A stretch of 64,000 nucleotides of DNA from Variovorax beijingensis (GCF_007828835.1 NZ_VIVL01000004.1:372001-436000), one strand, 5' to 3'; positions 1-11,913 are shown, counted from the stretch's first letter. Notes: a model not told the origin generated them from the letters alone. Program-made: numbers and translations.

Positions 1-1
1 T

Positions 2-388
2 TTCATGCGCGCCACCGGACCGGCCAGCGAGATGAAGGTGCCGGAGCTCCAGCCCACGCCCGGCTACAGCACATTGATCCTGCGGATCACCACGGCGTAC
101 GGCGCGGCCGACGCGACCTCGAGCTTCAAGCCCTTCATTTCGGTGGAGCAGCTGCTCAGGGACGAGCGGCAGTCCGTCGTGCACCAGACGGCCCATACCG
201 CCGACGTGAGCGAGCCCACCTATTTCAGCTACGACGGCCTGCTCAAGGACACCGCGGTGGCCCATGGCGGGCTGAAGCAGGGGCTGGACCGGGTCGTGCA
301 GCCCGCCTATGCCGGCATGTTCGGGGGCGACCAGCCGCGCGCGCTGCCTGCGGAAAGCACCCGCACCGCCGGCCTCGACGCGAAGTGA
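2..388 (+). CDS. Hypothetical protein, 3' part only
   Basis: This reading frame is open from the first bases of the window and ends in TGA at 386-388, so only the last 129 or so residues are visible and the true start lies upstream. The visible part is soluble, without a membrane segment or a motif I recognise. It converges on ppx, with only 6 bases between the two stop codons. I cannot assign a function. The frame is believable because its third-position GC bias matches that of neighbouring genes. Confidence 0.5.
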   Translation, partial: FMRATGPASEMKVPELQPTPGYSTLILRITTAYGAADATSSFKPFISVEQLLRDERQSVVHQTAHTADVSEPTYFSYDGLLKDTAVAHGGLKQGLDRVVQPAYAGMFGGDQPRALPAESTRTAGLDAK

Positions 389-394
389 GGCGGC

Positions 395-1915
395 TCAGGC
401 CCCGCTGAGTTCCACGCGCCAGCTGCTGGTCTTCTGCCAGGCCAGCACTTCCTCGCGCAGCAGGTGCGCGGACTGCGGATAGGCCTCGGCCCAGTCGGGC
501 GCGCAGGCGATCGTGAAGGCCCTGGCGCCCAGTGCCGCAAGGTGCAGCGCCCGCGGATCGGGATCGCGGCGCGCATGGCACAGGATCACCGACAGGCGCA
601 GCGACAGCAGCTGCATCACGAAGGTCTCGTCCTCGAGCGCGGCGTCGAGCTTGCGCAGCTTTCCGCGCTGGCCCAGCACCAGCTGGCCGAGCGCATGCAG
701 TTCATTGACGGCAAAGCCGGGGGCGTCGGTGTTGTCGAGGATGTAGGCGCCGTGCTTGTGATAGTCGCTGTGCGAGACCAGCGTGCCGATCTCGTGCAGC
801 TGCGCTGCCCAGCCGAGCTTGCGCAGCGCCCGCCCGGCACGGCTGCCGGGGCTGCCGCCGCGCGCCGCCGGAGTGAGCTGCACGAACAGGGCGGCCGCGG
901 TTTCGCCCACCCGCCTGGCCTGCGCCGCATCGACCGCGAACCGGCTCGCCAGCCGCGCCACGGTGGCGGTGCGCATGTCGGCCACGCTTTCGTCGCGCTC
1001 CAGCAGCTCATAGAGCACGCCGTGGCGCAGCGCACCCTGGGCCACCCTCATTTCCTCGATGTCCAGCAGGTCGAACACCGCGCGCAGCACGCTCACGCCG
1101 CCACCGATGACAGGCTTGCGGTCTTCGCGCATGCCGTCGACGCGCAGCTTGTCGGTGCTGCCGGCCTTCAGGAGGCGGTCGACCAGCCAGTCGAGGCCGT
1201 CGCGGGTGATGAGCCCCGGCTCGCCGCCCGCCGCGGCCAGCACGTCGCCGACGGCACCGATGGTGCCGGAGGCGCCATAGGCCACGTCCCACTGGTCGCG
1301 GGTGTAGCTGGACAGTGCGTCGTCGAGCACCGCCTTGGCGGCCACCTCGGCGGCGCGGAAGGCGCTCTGGGTGAAAAGGCCTTCCCCAAAGTGCTTCATC
1401 GACCAGGCGACGCTGCCGACGCGGTAGGACTCCATCAGTTCGGCGTCGAGCGCGCGGCCGATGATCATTTCGGTGGAGCGCCCGCCGATGTCCACCACCA
1501 GGCGGCGCTCGCGGTCGGAGGCGTCGGTGTGGGGCAGCATGTGCGCCACGCCCTGGTAGATGAGGCGGGCTTCTTCCCGGCCCGGGATCACGTCGATGCC
1601 GAAGCCCAGGATGGTGCGCGCGCGCAGCAGGAATTCCTCGCGGTTGCGTGCCTCGCGCAGTGTCTGGGTGGCGACGGCGCGCACCTGCGAGCGCTTGAAA
1701 CCGGCCAGCCGCTCGCCAAAGCGGGCAAGCGCGTCCCAACCCCGCTGCATGGCCTCGGCCGTGAGGTTGCGGGCGCTGTCCAGGCCGTTGCCCTGGCGCA
1801 CCGTTTCCTTCAGGTACTCGGTGCGGTGGATCTGGCCGTGGTCGACCTGTCCGATTTCGAGCCTGAAGCTGTTCGAGCCGAGATCGACGGCGGCGAGGCG
1901 GGTGCCGTTTTGCAT
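395..1915 (-). CDS. ppx: Exopolyphosphatase / guanosine pentaphosphate phosphohydrolase (Ppx/GppA family)
   Basis: This enzyme removes terminal phosphate from polyphosphate or pppGpp in the cytoplasm. The N-terminal ASKHA-fold phosphate loop is visible as AAVDLGSNSFRLEIG just after the start. A second glycine loop (VVDIGGRSTEMIIG) and a third (GASGTIGAVG) follow. The C-terminal third is the HD-like helical domain (HEIGTLVSHSDYHKHG). I chose ATG at 1915, giving 506 aa, because homologues start just before AAVDLGSN; an in-frame ATG at 1981 would add 22 unconserved residues. It is divergent from pstS, and a Pho box on its own strand at 2020-2037 suggests phosphate-starvation control by PhoB. Confidence 0.93.
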   Translation of the reverse strand: MQNGTRLAAVDLGSNSFRLEIGQVDHGQIHRTEYLKETVRQGNGLDSARNLTAEAMQRGWDALARFGERLAGFKRSQVRAVATQTLREARNREEFLLRARTILGFGIDVIPGREEARLIYQGVAHMLPHTDASDRERRLVVDIGGRSTEMIIGRALDAELMESYRVGSVAWSMKHFGEGLFTQSAFRAAEVAAKAVLDDALSSYTRDQWDVAYGASGTIGAVGDVLAAAGGEPGLITRDGLDWLVDRLLKAGSTDKLRVDGMREDRKPVIGGGVSVLRAVFDLLDIEEMRVAQGALRHGVLYELLERDESVADMRTATVARLASRFAVDAAQARRVGETAAALFVQLTPAARGGSPGSRAGRALRKLGWAAQLHEIGTLVSHSDYHKHGAYILDNTDAPGFAVNELHALGQLVLGQRGKLRKLDAALEDETFVMQLLSLRLSVILCHARRDPDPRALHLAALGARAFTIACAPDWAEAYPQSAHLLREEVLAWQKTSSWRVELSGA

Positions 1916-2019
1916 GTAGTTGTCGTGGAAGAAGGCGGGTGGCTTCGATCGTAGCGCCGTGGCGGGCGCGCGGCCTTCCAAATCGCCGGTGGCGAGGTTC
2001 GCAAGGCTAGGTGCGGCGC

Positions 2020-2037
2020 ATGACGGTTGTGTGACAG
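2020..2037 (-). promoter_or_regulatory. Pho box facing ppx
   Basis: On the minus strand this reads CTGTCAC-ACAA-CCGTCAT, two 7-base direct repeats in an 11-base period. That fits the PhoB consensus CTGTCAT-AWAW-CTGTCAT at 12 of 14 repeat positions. It lies about 105 bases upstream of the chosen ppx start, or 39 upstream of the alternative start. The site is seen in the sequence; PhoB binding is inferred. Confidence 0.65.
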
Positions 2038-2087
2038 CGTCACACGATCCGAAGGGGAAAGAGCGGCATTTTCCCTCGACAGCGGGG

Positions 2088-2105
2088 TGTCACACCGATG
2101 TCACA
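2088..2105 (+). promoter_or_regulatory. Pho box for the pst-pho operon
   Basis: The sequence TGTCACA-CCGA-TGTCACA contains two perfect 7-base direct repeats spaced 11 bases apart, the geometry of a PhoB-binding Pho box. It lies 65 bases before the pstS start. TTTCTA at 2111-2116 is a plausible, weak -10 element at the spacing usual for PhoB-activated promoters, which lack a good -35. Confidence 0.75.
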
Positions 2106-2170
2106 CAAGCTTTCTAGAGTCCGTTCCAAGCCCGAAAGGGACTACTTCTTACTTCTAAAAGGAAGCCTCC

Positions 2171-3208
2171 ATGAAAACGACTTTCAAATTTGCAGCTGCC
2201 GGCCTCGTGGCCGCGGTCTTCGCCCAGGTTCCCGCCTTCGCACAAGACGTGACCGGCGCCGGCGCCAGCTTCCCGGCACCGCTGTATGCCAAGTGGGCCT
2301 CCGATTTCAACAAGGCCACCGGCGTCAAGATCAACTACCAGTCGGTCGGCTCGGGCGCCGGCCTCAAGCAGATCGAAGCCAAGACGGTCGATTTCGGCGC
2401 TTCCGATGCGCCCCTCAAGGACGACGAGCTCCAGGCCAAGGGCCTGATGCAGTTCCCCACCGTCATCGGCGGCGTGATTCCCGTGGTGAACATTCCCGGC
2501 ATCAAGCCCGGCGAGCTGAAGCTCAACGGCCAGGTCCTGGGCGACATCTACCTGGGCAAGATCACCAAGTGGAACGACCCCGCCATCAAGGCGCTCAATG
2601 GTTCGCTGGCCCTGCCTGACGCCGCCATTGCACCGGTTCGCCGCGCCGACGGCTCGGGCACCAGCTTCCTGTTCACCAACTACCTGAGCAAGGTCAACGC
2701 CGAGTGGAAGACCAAGGTCGGCGAAGGCACGGCCGTGAACTGGCCCACCGGCGCGGGCGGCAAGGGCAACGAAGGCGTCGCCGCTTTCGTGAACCGCCTG
2801 CCCAACTCGATCGGCTACGTCGAGTACGCCTACGTCAAGCAGAACAAAATGACCTACGCCCAGCTGCAGAACGCGGCCGGCAACTTCGTCTCGCCGGACG
2901 ACAGCGCCTTCAAGGCCGCCGCCGCCGCCGCCGACTGGAACAAGAGCTTCTACCAGGTGCTGACCAACCAGGCCGACAAGGGCGCGTGGCCCATCACCGG
3001 TGCCACCTTCATCCTGATGCACAAGGTGCAGGACAAGCCCGCCAACGCCACGACCGTGCTCAAGTTCTTCGACTGGGCCTACAAGGGCGGCGACAAGACG
3101 GCCGATGAGCTCGACTACGTGCCGATGCCCGACGGCGTGAAGGCCACGATCGCCAAGGCATGGGGCGAAGTCAAGGACGCATCGGGCAAGCCGGTCGCGT
3201 TCAAGTAA
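2171..3208 (+). CDS. pstS: Periplasmic phosphate-binding protein PstS
   Basis: PstS captures inorganic phosphate in the periplasm and delivers it to the PstCAB importer. The 345-aa protein begins with a clear Sec signal peptide, cleavage predicted after AFA at residue 24. The mature protein opens with the family motif [11 protein letters not shown], and the phosphate-binding loops GSGAGLKQI and [14 protein letters not shown] are intact. ATG at 2171 follows GGAAG at 2161-2165. It is the first gene of pstSCAB-phoU-phoBR and sits behind a Pho box, so low phosphate should induce it. Confidence 0.97.
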   Translation: MKTTFKFAAAGLVAAVFAQVPAFAQDVTGAGASFPAPLYAKWASDFNKATGVKINYQSVGSGAGLKQIEAKTVDFGASDAPLKDDELQAKGLMQFPTVIGGVIPVVNIPGIKPGELKLNGQVLGDIYLGKITKWNDPAIKALNGSLALPDAAIAPVRRADGSGTSFLFTNYLSKVNAEWKTKVGEGTAVNWPTGAGGKGNEGVAAFVNRLPNSIGYVEYAYVKQNKMTYAQLQNAAGNFVSPDDSAFKAAAAAADWNKSFYQVLTNQADKGAWPITGATFILMHKVQDKPANATTVLKFFDWAYKGGDKTADELDYVPMPDGVKATIAKAWGEVKDASGKPVAFK

Positions 3209-3239
3209 GCAACCCCCTCAAGCCCAGGACGGCGCAGCC

Positions 3240-4319
3240 ATGAGCAGCACTTCGCTCGAGGATGCGCCGCTTTCGTCATTGCCGGAGCGACCCGTGTCAT
3301 CCACCTATCCTGCCTCCGCATCCTCGCTCGACCTCGCGGCCGAACGCGGCCGCGTCACCGCACCACCGCCCGCCAAGGCGCCGCGTTCGGGCCCGATGGC
3401 CGACCGCCTGTTCGGCTGGGCCGCCAAGGGCGCCGCGCTGCTCACGCTCGCGATGCTGATCGGCATCCTGCTGTCGCTGATTGCCGGCGCATGGCCCGCC
3501 ATCTCGAAGTACGGCCTCGGCTTTCTGACCAGCAGCGTCTGGGACCCGGTGCAGAACGAGTACGGCGGCCTGGTCATGATCTACGGCACGCTGGCCACCT
3601 CGATCATCGCGCTGGTGATCGCGGTGCCGGTGAGCTTCGGCATTGCGCTGTTCCTGACCGAGCTCTCGCCCAGCTGGCTCAAGCGCCCGCTGGGCACGGC
3701 CATCGAACTGCTCGCCGCCGTGCCGTCGATCGTGTACGGCATGTGGGGCCTGCTGGTGTTCGGCCCGATCCTTTCCACCTGGGTGCAGCAGCCGCTGCAG
3801 AAGCTGCTGGCCGGCGTGCCGTACCTTGGCGCGCTGGTATCGGGCCCGCCCGTGGGCATCGGCATTCTCTCGGCCGGCATCATTCTCGCGATCATGATCA
3901 TTCCGTTCATCGCCTCGGTGATGCGCGACGTGTTCGAAGTGACGCCGCCGCTGCTCAAGGAGTCGGCCTACGGCCTGGGCTCCACCACCTGGGAAGTGGT
4001 GTCGAAGGTCGTGCTGCCCTACACCAAGGCCGGCGTGATCGGCGGCATCATGCTCGGCCTGGGCCGTGCGCTGGGCGAGACGATGGCGGTCACCTTCGTG
4101 ATCGGCAACATGAACCAGCTCAACTCGCTTTCCGTGTTCGAGGCGGCCAACAGCATCACTTCGGCACTTGCCAACGAATTCGCCGAAGCCGGCGCGGGCC
4201 TGCACCAGGCTGCGCTGATGTATCTCGGCCTGGTGCTGTTCTTCATCACCTTCGTCGTGCTGGCGCTGTCGAAGGTGCTGCTGGCCCAGATGAAGAAGAG
4301 CGAAGGAACCAAGTCATGA
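3240..4319 (+). CDS. pstC: Phosphate ABC transporter permease PstC
   Basis: PstC is one of two inner-membrane permeases of the high-affinity phosphate importer. The 359-aa protein has about 70 polar, Pro/Ala/Ser-rich N-terminal residues before the first hydrophobic segment, longer than in Escherichia coli PstC. Six or so membrane segments follow. The EAA-type loop ([17 protein letters not shown]...[17 protein letters not shown]) contacts PstB. Its stop codon overlaps the pstA start (ATGA), indicating coupled translation. Confidence 0.96.
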   Translation: MSSTSLEDAPLSSLPERPVSSTYPASASSLDLAAERGRVTAPPPAKAPRSGPMADRLFGWAAKGAALLTLAMLIGILLSLIAGAWPAISKYGLGFLTSSVWDPVQNEYGGLVMIYGTLATSIIALVIAVPVSFGIALFLTELSPSWLKRPLGTAIELLAAVPSIVYGMWGLLVFGPILSTWVQQPLQKLLAGVPYLGALVSGPPVGIGILSAGIILAIMIIPFIASVMRDVFEVTPPLLKESAYGLGSTTWEVVSKVVLPYTKAGVIGGIMLGLGRALGETMAVTFVIGNMNQLNSLSVFEAANSITSALANEFAEAGAGLHQAALMYLGLVLFFITFVVLALSKVLLAQMKKSEGTKS

Positions 4320-5200
4320 GTACGGCTCAAAACCTGCTGAATGCGAAGGCGCTCGCCGAAACGCGCCAGGCCAAGTTTGCCGCGCGCAACCGCGTCAACA
4401 AGATCGCGCTCACGCTGTCGCTCGCGGCGATGGTGTTCGGCGTGTTCTGGCTTATCTGGATCCTGTGGGAAACCCTGCGCCTGGGCCTGGGCGGCCTGGC
4501 GCTCGCCACCTTCACCGAGATGACGCCGCCGCCGAACGAGGCGGGTGGTATCGCCAACGCGATCTTTGGTTCGTTCGTGATGGTGATGCTCGCGACCTTC
4601 GTGGGCACGCCGATCGGCATCATGGCCGGCATCTACCTGGCGGAGTACAACCCCAAGGGCTGGCTGTCGTCGGTGACGCGCTTCGTCAACGACATCCTGC
4701 TGTCGGCGCCGTCGATCGTGATCGGCCTGTTCGTCTATGCCGTGGTGGTGGCGTACTTCAAGACCTTCTCGGGCCTGGCGGGTGCGCTGTCGCTTGCGCT
4801 GATCGTGATTCCGGTGGTCATCCGCACCACCGAGAACATGCTGCAGCTGGTGCCGCCGGGGCTGCGCGAAGCGGCCTATGCGCTCGGCACGCCGAAGTGG
4901 AGGGTCATTTTGAGCATCACGCTGCGCGCCGCGCGCGCCGGTGTGGTCACAGGCGTGCTGCTGGCCGTGGCGCGCATCGCGGGCGAAACCGCGCCGCTGC
5001 TCTTCACCGCGCTCAACAACCAGTTCTGGACCGCCGACATCAGCCAGCCGATGGCCAGCCTGCCGGTGACGATCTTCAAGTTCGCGATGAGCCCGTACGA
5101 GAACTGGCAACAGCTGGCCTGGGCCGGCGTGTTCCTGATCACCGTGGCCGTCCTCGCCCTCAACATCCTGGCGCGGGTCCTCACGCGCAACAAACTCTGA
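4316..5200 (+). CDS. pstA: Phosphate ABC transporter permease PstA
   Basis: PstA is the second permease subunit of the phosphate importer. The start ATG at 4316 overlaps the pstC stop, giving 294 aa. Six hydrophobic segments are visible, plus the conserved permease loop [18 protein letters not shown] and the following [19 protein letters not shown] segment. The frame is open further upstream, but that part runs antisense-style through pstC and has no conserved content. Confidence 0.96.
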   Translation: MSTAQNLLNAKALAETRQAKFAARNRVNKIALTLSLAAMVFGVFWLIWILWETLRLGLGGLALATFTEMTPPPNEAGGIANAIFGSFVMVMLATFVGTPIGIMAGIYLAEYNPKGWLSSVTRFVNDILLSAPSIVIGLFVYAVVVAYFKTFSGLAGALSLALIVIPVVIRTTENMLQLVPPGLREAAYALGTPKWRVILSITLRAARAGVVTGVLLAVARIAGETAPLLFTALNNQFWTADISQPMASLPVTIFKFAMSPYENWQQLAWAGVFLITVAVLALNILARVLTRNKL

Positions 5201-5220
5201 TTCAAGAAGAAGTAGCAACC

Positions 5221-6000
5221 ATGCCAAACACCGTCGCACAACCGTCGCGCTCGAAGATCTCGGTCAAGGACCTGAACTTCTACTATGGCAAGTTCCATGC
5301 GCTCAAGGGCATCAACCTCGAGATCCCCGAGAACAAGGTGACGGCCTTCATCGGCCCGTCGGGCTGCGGCAAGTCGACCCTGCTGCGCACCTTCAACCGC
5401 ATGTTCGAGCTCTACCCCGAGCAGCGCGCCGAGGGCACCATCGCCCTGGACGGCGAGAACCTGCTCACCTCCAAGCAGGATGTGGCACTGATCCGCGCCA
5501 AGGTCGGCATGGTGTTCCAGAAGCCCACGCCGTTCCCGATGTCGATCTACGACAACATCGCCTTCGGCGTGAAGCTGTTCGAAAATCTCAGCGCGAGCGA
5601 GATGGACGACCGCGTCGAGTGGGCGCTCAAGAAGGCGGCGCTCTGGACCGAAGTGCGCGACAAGCTGCAGCAAAGCGGCTCGGGCCTTTCGGGCGGCCAG
5701 CAGCAGCGCCTGTGCATCGCACGCGGCATTGCCATCAAGCCTGAAGTGCTGCTGCTCGACGAACCGTGCTCTGCGCTCGACCCGATCTCGACCGCAAAGA
5801 TCGAAGAGTTGATCGCCGAGCTCAAAAACGAGTACACCGTAGTCATCGTGACGCACAACATGCAGCAGGCTGCACGCTGCAGCGACTACACCGCCTACAT
5901 GTACCTGGGCGACCTGATCGAGTTCGGCGCGACGGAACAGATGTTCTTCAAGCCGCAGCGCAAGGAGACCGAGGACTACATTACCGGCCGTTTCGGCTGA
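5221..6000 (+). CDS. pstB: Phosphate ABC transporter ATPase PstB
   Basis: PstB is the cytoplasmic ATPase driving phosphate import. The protein is 259 aa. Walker A is GPSGCGKST with Lys51, the ABC signature is LSGGQQQR, Walker B is [12 protein letters not shown] and the H-loop is [10 protein letters not shown]. The start follows pstA by 20 bases. Length and motifs are typical of the family. Confidence 0.97.
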   Translation: MPNTVAQPSRSKISVKDLNFYYGKFHALKGINLEIPENKVTAFIGPSGCGKSTLLRTFNRMFELYPEQRAEGTIALDGENLLTSKQDVALIRAKVGMVFQKPTPFPMSIYDNIAFGVKLFENLSASEMDDRVEWALKKAALWTEVRDKLQQSGSGLSGGQQQRLCIARGIAIKPEVLLLDEPCSALDPISTAKIEELIAELKNEYTVVIVTHNMQQAARCSDYTAYMYLGDLIEFGATEQMFFKPQRKETEDYITGRFG

Positions 6001-6016
6001 TGCCAAGGAGGCACAC

Positions 6017-6718
6017 ATGACTGAAAAACATCTCTCCAGCCAGTTCGACAGCGAACTCAACGGCGTCTCGTCGCGCGTGATGGAACTCGGCGGCATGGTC
6101 GAGGCGCAGATCCACCAGGCGGTGTACGCACTGCTGCAGTTCGATCCCGACGCTGCCGACCGCGTGATGGAAACCGAGACGCGCGTCAACGCCATGGAGA
6201 TCGAGATCGACCGCGAGCTGTCGTCGATCATCGCGCGGCGCCAGCCGACCGCGCGCGACCTGCGCCTCCTGATCGCCATCTCCAAGACCACGGCCAACCT
6301 GGAGCGCGTGGGCGACGAGGCCAACAAGATCGCGCGCATGGTCAAGTCGATCATCGAGAGCGGCTCGGCCCGCGCGCTGCCCTCGAACGAGCTGCGCATC
6401 GCGGCCGACCTGGCCTCGGGCCTGCTGCGCACCGCGCTCGACGCGTTCGCGCGCCTGGACACGGCCGCGGCGCTGTCGATCCTGAAGGACGACGACCTGA
6501 TCGACAAGGAGTTCGACGGCTTCGTGCGCAAGCTGGTCACCTACATGATGGAAGACCCGCGCACGATCTCGGCCAGCCTCGACCTGCTGTTCCTGGCCAA
6601 GGCCATCGAACGCATCGGCGACCACGCCAAGAACATCGCCGAATTCATCATCTACATCGTCAAGGGCGCCGATGTGCGGCACACTTCGATGCAAGAGATC
6701 GAATCGGCGCTGCAGTAA
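6017..6718 (+). CDS. phoU: Phosphate signalling protein PhoU
   Basis: PhoU links the Pst transporter to the PhoR kinase and represses the Pho response when phosphate is sufficient. The 233-aa helical protein has two PhoU repeats; the second carries the conserved ERIGDHAKNIAEF motif that binds metal. A strong Shine-Dalgarno sequence (AAGGAGG, 6004-6010) precedes the ATG. It lies between pstB and phoB, as in many proteobacteria. Confidence 0.96.
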   Translation: MTEKHLSSQFDSELNGVSSRVMELGGMVEAQIHQAVYALLQFDPDAADRVMETETRVNAMEIEIDRELSSIIARRQPTARDLRLLIAISKTTANLERVGDEANKIARMVKSIIESGSARALPSNELRIAADLASGLLRTALDAFARLDTAAALSILKDDDLIDKEFDGFVRKLVTYMMEDPRTISASLDLLFLAKAIERIGDHAKNIAEFIIYIVKGADVRHTSMQEIESALQ

Positions 6719-6747
6719 CAGAGCGAGCCCAAGTCTCCCAAGAAAGC

Positions 6748-7440
6748 ATGAAGAAACCCCGAGTCCTGATCGTCGAAGACGAGTCCTCGATCGCCGAGCT
6801 GATCGCCGTCAACCTGCGCCACAACGGCTTCGAGCCGATCTGGTCGGAAGACGGCGCGGCGGCGCAACGCGAGATCGACGCCTTCCTGCCGGACCTGATC
6901 CTGCTCGACTGGATGCTGCCTGGACAGAGCGGCCTGCAGCTCGCGCGCCAATGGCGCAAGGACCCGCGCACCAAGGCCATCCCGATCCTGATGCTCACCG
7001 CGCGCGGCGACGAGCCCGACAAGGTGGCCGGCCTCGACGCAGGTGCCGACGACTACATCACCAAGCCGTTCTCGACGCAGGAAATGCTCGCGCGCATCCG
7101 CGCCGTGCTGCGCCGCCGGGCGCCCGAAGTGGTGACCGAACGCGTGGAGATCGGCGAGCTCGCACTCGACACCGCCACGCACCGCGTCACCTGGCAGGGC
7201 AATGCGCTCAAGGTGGGGCCGACCGAATTCAAACTGCTGGCCTACCTGATGCAGCATGCCGAGCGCGTGCACAGCCGTGCGCAACTGCTCGACAAGGTCT
7301 GGGGCGACCACGTCTACATCGAGGAGCGTACGGTCGACGTGCACGTCAAGCGCCTGCGCGAATCGCTGGGCGCCGCCTCGCCCATGGTCGAGACGGTGCG
7401 CGGCGCCGGCTATCGCCTGACGGCCCAAGTCACGGTTTGA
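6748..7440 (+). CDS. phoB: Phosphate response regulator PhoB
   Basis: PhoB is the OmpR-type transcription factor of the phosphate regulon, activated by PhoR. The 230-aa protein has a receiver domain with acidic pocket Glu10/Asp11, phospho-acceptor Asp54 (ILLDWMLPG) and the switch lysine in YITKPF. A C-terminal winged-helix DNA-binding domain follows (residues about 130-228, with EERTVDVHVKRLRESL). Its probable targets include the two Pho boxes at 2020-2105. Confidence 0.96.
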   Translation: MKKPRVLIVEDESSIAELIAVNLRHNGFEPIWSEDGAAAQREIDAFLPDLILLDWMLPGQSGLQLARQWRKDPRTKAIPILMLTARGDEPDKVAGLDAGADDYITKPFSTQEMLARIRAVLRRRAPEVVTERVEIGELALDTATHRVTWQGNALKVGPTEFKLLAYLMQHAERVHSRAQLLDKVWGDHVYIEERTVDVHVKRLRESLGAASPMVETVRGAGYRLTAQVTV

Positions 7441-7484
7441 GCTCCGCTGCTTTCACGGGCCGCGGGCGCGGATAATCGCCCGCC

Positions 7485-8810
<1,326 letters not shown>

Positions 8811-8822
<12 letters not shown>

Positions 8823-10154
8823 GCGGCGCATCGTCCAGCGCAGCAGCGCGCCGAACAGCAGGGCCGTGACTGCGAGCGCTCCGGCGCTCATGATCCAGAA
8901 GGCGAGCGGCGACTGCATCGCAGGCCAGGGCCCCAGCCCGCGGTAGGCCAGCAGGTAGCTGCCACCCAGGCCCACTCCCCAGAGCAGCGTGCAATAGACG
9001 ACCAGCGGCACCAGCGTGACGCGGTAGCTGCGCAGCACGAACACGCACAGCGTCTGCAGCGCATCGGCAAAGTGATAAGCCGCCACCACCAGCAGCAGCG
9101 CCGCGGCCATTGCGATGACGGCCGGGTTGTCGGAATACACGTGGGCCAGCCTGAAGCGCAGCGCCACCATGGCGCCCGCGAAGAACAGCGCGCAAAGGGC
9201 GGTGAGTTCGAAGCCCATGCGGCAGGCGCGGCGAGCCTTGGCGGCCTTTCCGGCGCCGAGCCAGAAGCTCACGCGCGCGCTGGTGGCAATGGCCAGCGAG
9301 AGCGGCACCATGTAGGCCACCGCCAGCAGGTTCGAGGCGATCTGGTGCGCGGCCGCCGCGGCCGTGCCCAGGCGCGCAATGAACAGCGCCATCAGGGTGA
9401 ACGAAGTCACTTCCACCAGCACGGCCAGGCCGCCGGGAATGCCCAGGCTCGCGAACTGGCGGATCTGGCGCCAGTCGGGCGCTTCGATGCGTTCCCAGAG
9501 CCGGTAGTCGCGGTAGAAGGTGCTGCTGCGCAGCAGCCACACGGCGCAGGCCAGCATGGCCCAGTTCACGCACAGCGTGGCCCAGGCGCAGCCCACCAGG
9601 CCCATGGCCGGCAGGCCCGCGCCGCCGAAGGCGAACCAGATCGACAGTGGCAGTTTCACGCACAGCGAGCCCAGCTGGAGCCAGGTCACGACCTGCGGCT
9701 TGCCCAGGCTCTGGTTCAGGGTGCTGAACAGGCGGAACAGCAGGGCCGGTGGCAATGCGAAGGCGAGCACCCCAAGATAGGTTTCCACCTCGCCGCGCAT
9801 CGCGGGCGGCACCTGGGTCCAGCGCAGCACCGCACCGGGCAGCAGCAGCACGGCCATGCCGACGGCAATGGCGATGGCAGCCAGGTAGAGCGACTGCCGC
9901 ACCGAGCGGCCGACTTCGCTTCTCCGGTCCGCGCCGTGCAGTTCCGCCCAGACCGGCAGCAGCGCCTGCAGCACGCCCATCAGCGAGACGAACACGCTGA
10001 TGAAGACGGCCGCGCCCACAGAGAGCGCGGCGAGCGCGTTCTCCGAATAGCGGCCGGCCACGATGGTGTCGGTCACGCCGAACGCCATCACGGCCAGCTG
10101 GCCCACCAGCACCGTGCCGGCGTGCCGCGCAATCAGGCCTCGTTCGCCGCTCAC
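8811..10154 (-). CDS. MATE family efflux transporter
   Basis: This is a predicted inner-membrane multidrug/cation antiporter of the MATE (NorM-like) family. The 447-aa protein has about twelve hydrophobic segments in two repeats, with the first-helix region VLVGQLAVMAFGVTDTIVAG typical of MatE domains. The start is GTG at 10152-10154, only 3 bases after the stop of the upstream gene, which suggests co-transcription. It converges on and overlaps phoR by 12 bases. The substrate cannot be told from sequence. Confidence 0.9.
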
Positions 10155-10157
10155 TTG

Positions 10158-11885
10158 CTAGGGCGCGATCTTCTGGTAGAGCAGCAGGTCGTCGGTCGCG
10201 CTGCTGGGCCGGCGCAGCGTGCCGCTGAAACGCCAGTGCTCCAGGCGAATGATGGTGTGCAGCCGCTCGATGGTTTCGGGGCTGACCAGCAGCCAGGGGC
10301 AATCGGTGCCGAGCAGCAGCGGCTGCAGGTTGAACTGGCCGTGGTGCCGCAGCGCCGCGATGTGCGCGCGGCTCAGCGCAAGCTCGGCAATGCAGCTCGG
10401 CTGCCCGACGCGCTCGGCCACCGCCCGCACCTGGGGGGCATAGCTGCGCGCATAGTCGATGGGAGGCAGCCACAACGTCATCAGCAGCATCCAGCACAGC
10501 GCGGTGCCGCCGGCCGGCAGCACCAGCGTTTTCCAGAGCGCCGCGCGGTGGCGCCCGGTGCGCCAGCGCACCACCCAGCACCAGGTGATGGTGGCGGCCA
10601 GCGCCAGGACGAACGGGATGGCCGAGAACTCCGGCACGAACCCCGGCACCAGCCGCGCCACGCTGGCCGCCGGCTTGGGCGGCACGCCGGTCTGCATCGC
10701 GATCCAGTAGATCCATCCCAGCACGGCCAGTCCGCTGAAGAACAGCACGTTGAACCAGTCGATCAGCGCCGCCGCGCTGCGCCGGAAGGTGGGCAGGGCG
10801 AAGGCGGCCAGCGTGGCGAGTGCGGGCAGCGCCAGCAGCAGCGAACGGTCGGAATAGTCGGTGGTCCAGGTCGCGGCCAGCGGCACCAGTGCAAACCAGA
10901 ACGGCAGCGCCACATGGCGCGCCGTGAGCTGGCGGCGCCAGCGCCACAGCGTCCAGATCGCGAGCGGCCAGACCGGCCAGGTGAACCACACCAGCAGCTT
11001 GGCTTGGCTGCGCACGTCGCTCAGCGCCGAGGTGCTGCTCGGATGATGGCCCGGCAACTGGATCTTCCATTGCAAAAGGCCCAGCCCGAGCGCCAGTGCG
11101 GCGGCCGCCAGCGCGGCCGCGATCATCGTGGCCAGCGCGCCCCGGGTATAGCCGGGGCTTTCGTCGGAGGCGGCGCCGGCGGTGCGCCGCTCGTAGGCGA
11201 TGAACAGCGCGCTGCCCACCGCCAGCGCCAGGCCGACCGTGGGACCGCCACTCAAGGTCATGCCGATGGTGCCGACCAGCAATGCGATGACCGGGCCGAC
11301 GCGGCGGTAGGGCAGTGCCGCCACGCCGTAGAACAGATGCGACGCGAAATACAGCTGCGCCAGCGCCGGCGTGGTTTCATGGCCCAGCTGGGCCAGGCCC
11401 AGGCAGGCGATCAGCGCCAGCAGTCCGCCATCGGCAATGGCGCGGGCGTAGTCGGTGGGCCGTGCTTCGCCTCCGAAGGCGAAGGCCACCGGCTGGGCCC
11501 GCGAAGTGCGCGCGAGGTAGTAGACGGCGTACCAGGTGGCGGTGAAGGTGCCCCAGAGCAGCAGCGCGAAGGCGATGCGCACCGCCAGGTCGGGGTTCAC
11601 CCAGGATGGCGCGATCTTGATGGCCCAGGCGCCGATCCAGTAGGGAAGCAGCGCCGGCGTTTCAGGGCGCAGGCCCAGCAGCAGGGGATCGAACCAGCGG
11701 GCGATGCCTTCGGTGTTGCGCGCCAGTTCGGCCATGTAGCCGAAGGAGGTGATGTCGGCGCTCTTCCAGGGGCCGCGCCCCAACAGGCCCGGCAGGAGAT
11801 AGGCGGCACACAGCAGCAGCAGTGCCAGGCGCGGCAGCCGGCGCACGGCGCTCTGGGCAACGATCGCGGGAGTGGGCTGATTCAC
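10158..11885 (-). CDS. Polytopic membrane protein, probable GT-C-type glycosyltransferase
   Basis: This 575-aa protein has about ten to twelve hydrophobic segments. An acidic SADITSFGYMAELARN stretch after the first membrane helix resembles the first periplasmic loop of ArnT/PMT-type lipid-dependent glycosyltransferases, where a conserved Asp acts in catalysis. A soluble tail of about 100 residues ends the protein. It shares an operon with the MATE exporter. Assignment to the GT-C fold rests on topology and this loop only; the donor and acceptor are unknown. Confidence 0.65.
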   Translation of the reverse strand: MNQPTPAIVAQSAVRRLPRLALLLLCAAYLLPGLLGRGPWKSADITSFGYMAELARNTEGIARWFDPLLLGLRPETPALLPYWIGAWAIKIAPSWVNPDLAVRIAFALLLWGTFTATWYAVYYLARTSRAQPVAFAFGGEARPTDYARAIADGGLLALIACLGLAQLGHETTPALAQLYFASHLFYGVAALPYRRVGPVIALLVGTIGMTLSGGPTVGLALAVGSALFIAYERRTAGAASDESPGYTRGALATMIAAALAAAALALGLGLLQWKIQLPGHHPSSTSALSDVRSQAKLLVWFTWPVWPLAIWTLWRWRRQLTARHVALPFWFALVPLAATWTTDYSDRSLLLALPALATLAAFALPTFRRSAAALIDWFNVLFFSGLAVLGWIYWIAMQTGVPPKPAASVARLVPGFVPEFSAIPFVLALAATITWCWVVRWRTGRHRAALWKTLVLPAGGTALCWMLLMTLWLPPIDYARSYAPQVRAVAERVGQPSCIAELALSRAHIAALRHHGQFNLQPLLLGTDCPWLLVSPETIERLHTIIRLEHWRFSGTLRRPSSATDDLLLYQKIAP

Positions 11886-11913
11886 AGGGTGGAAACGAAC
11901 GTCGGTCTTGGGA

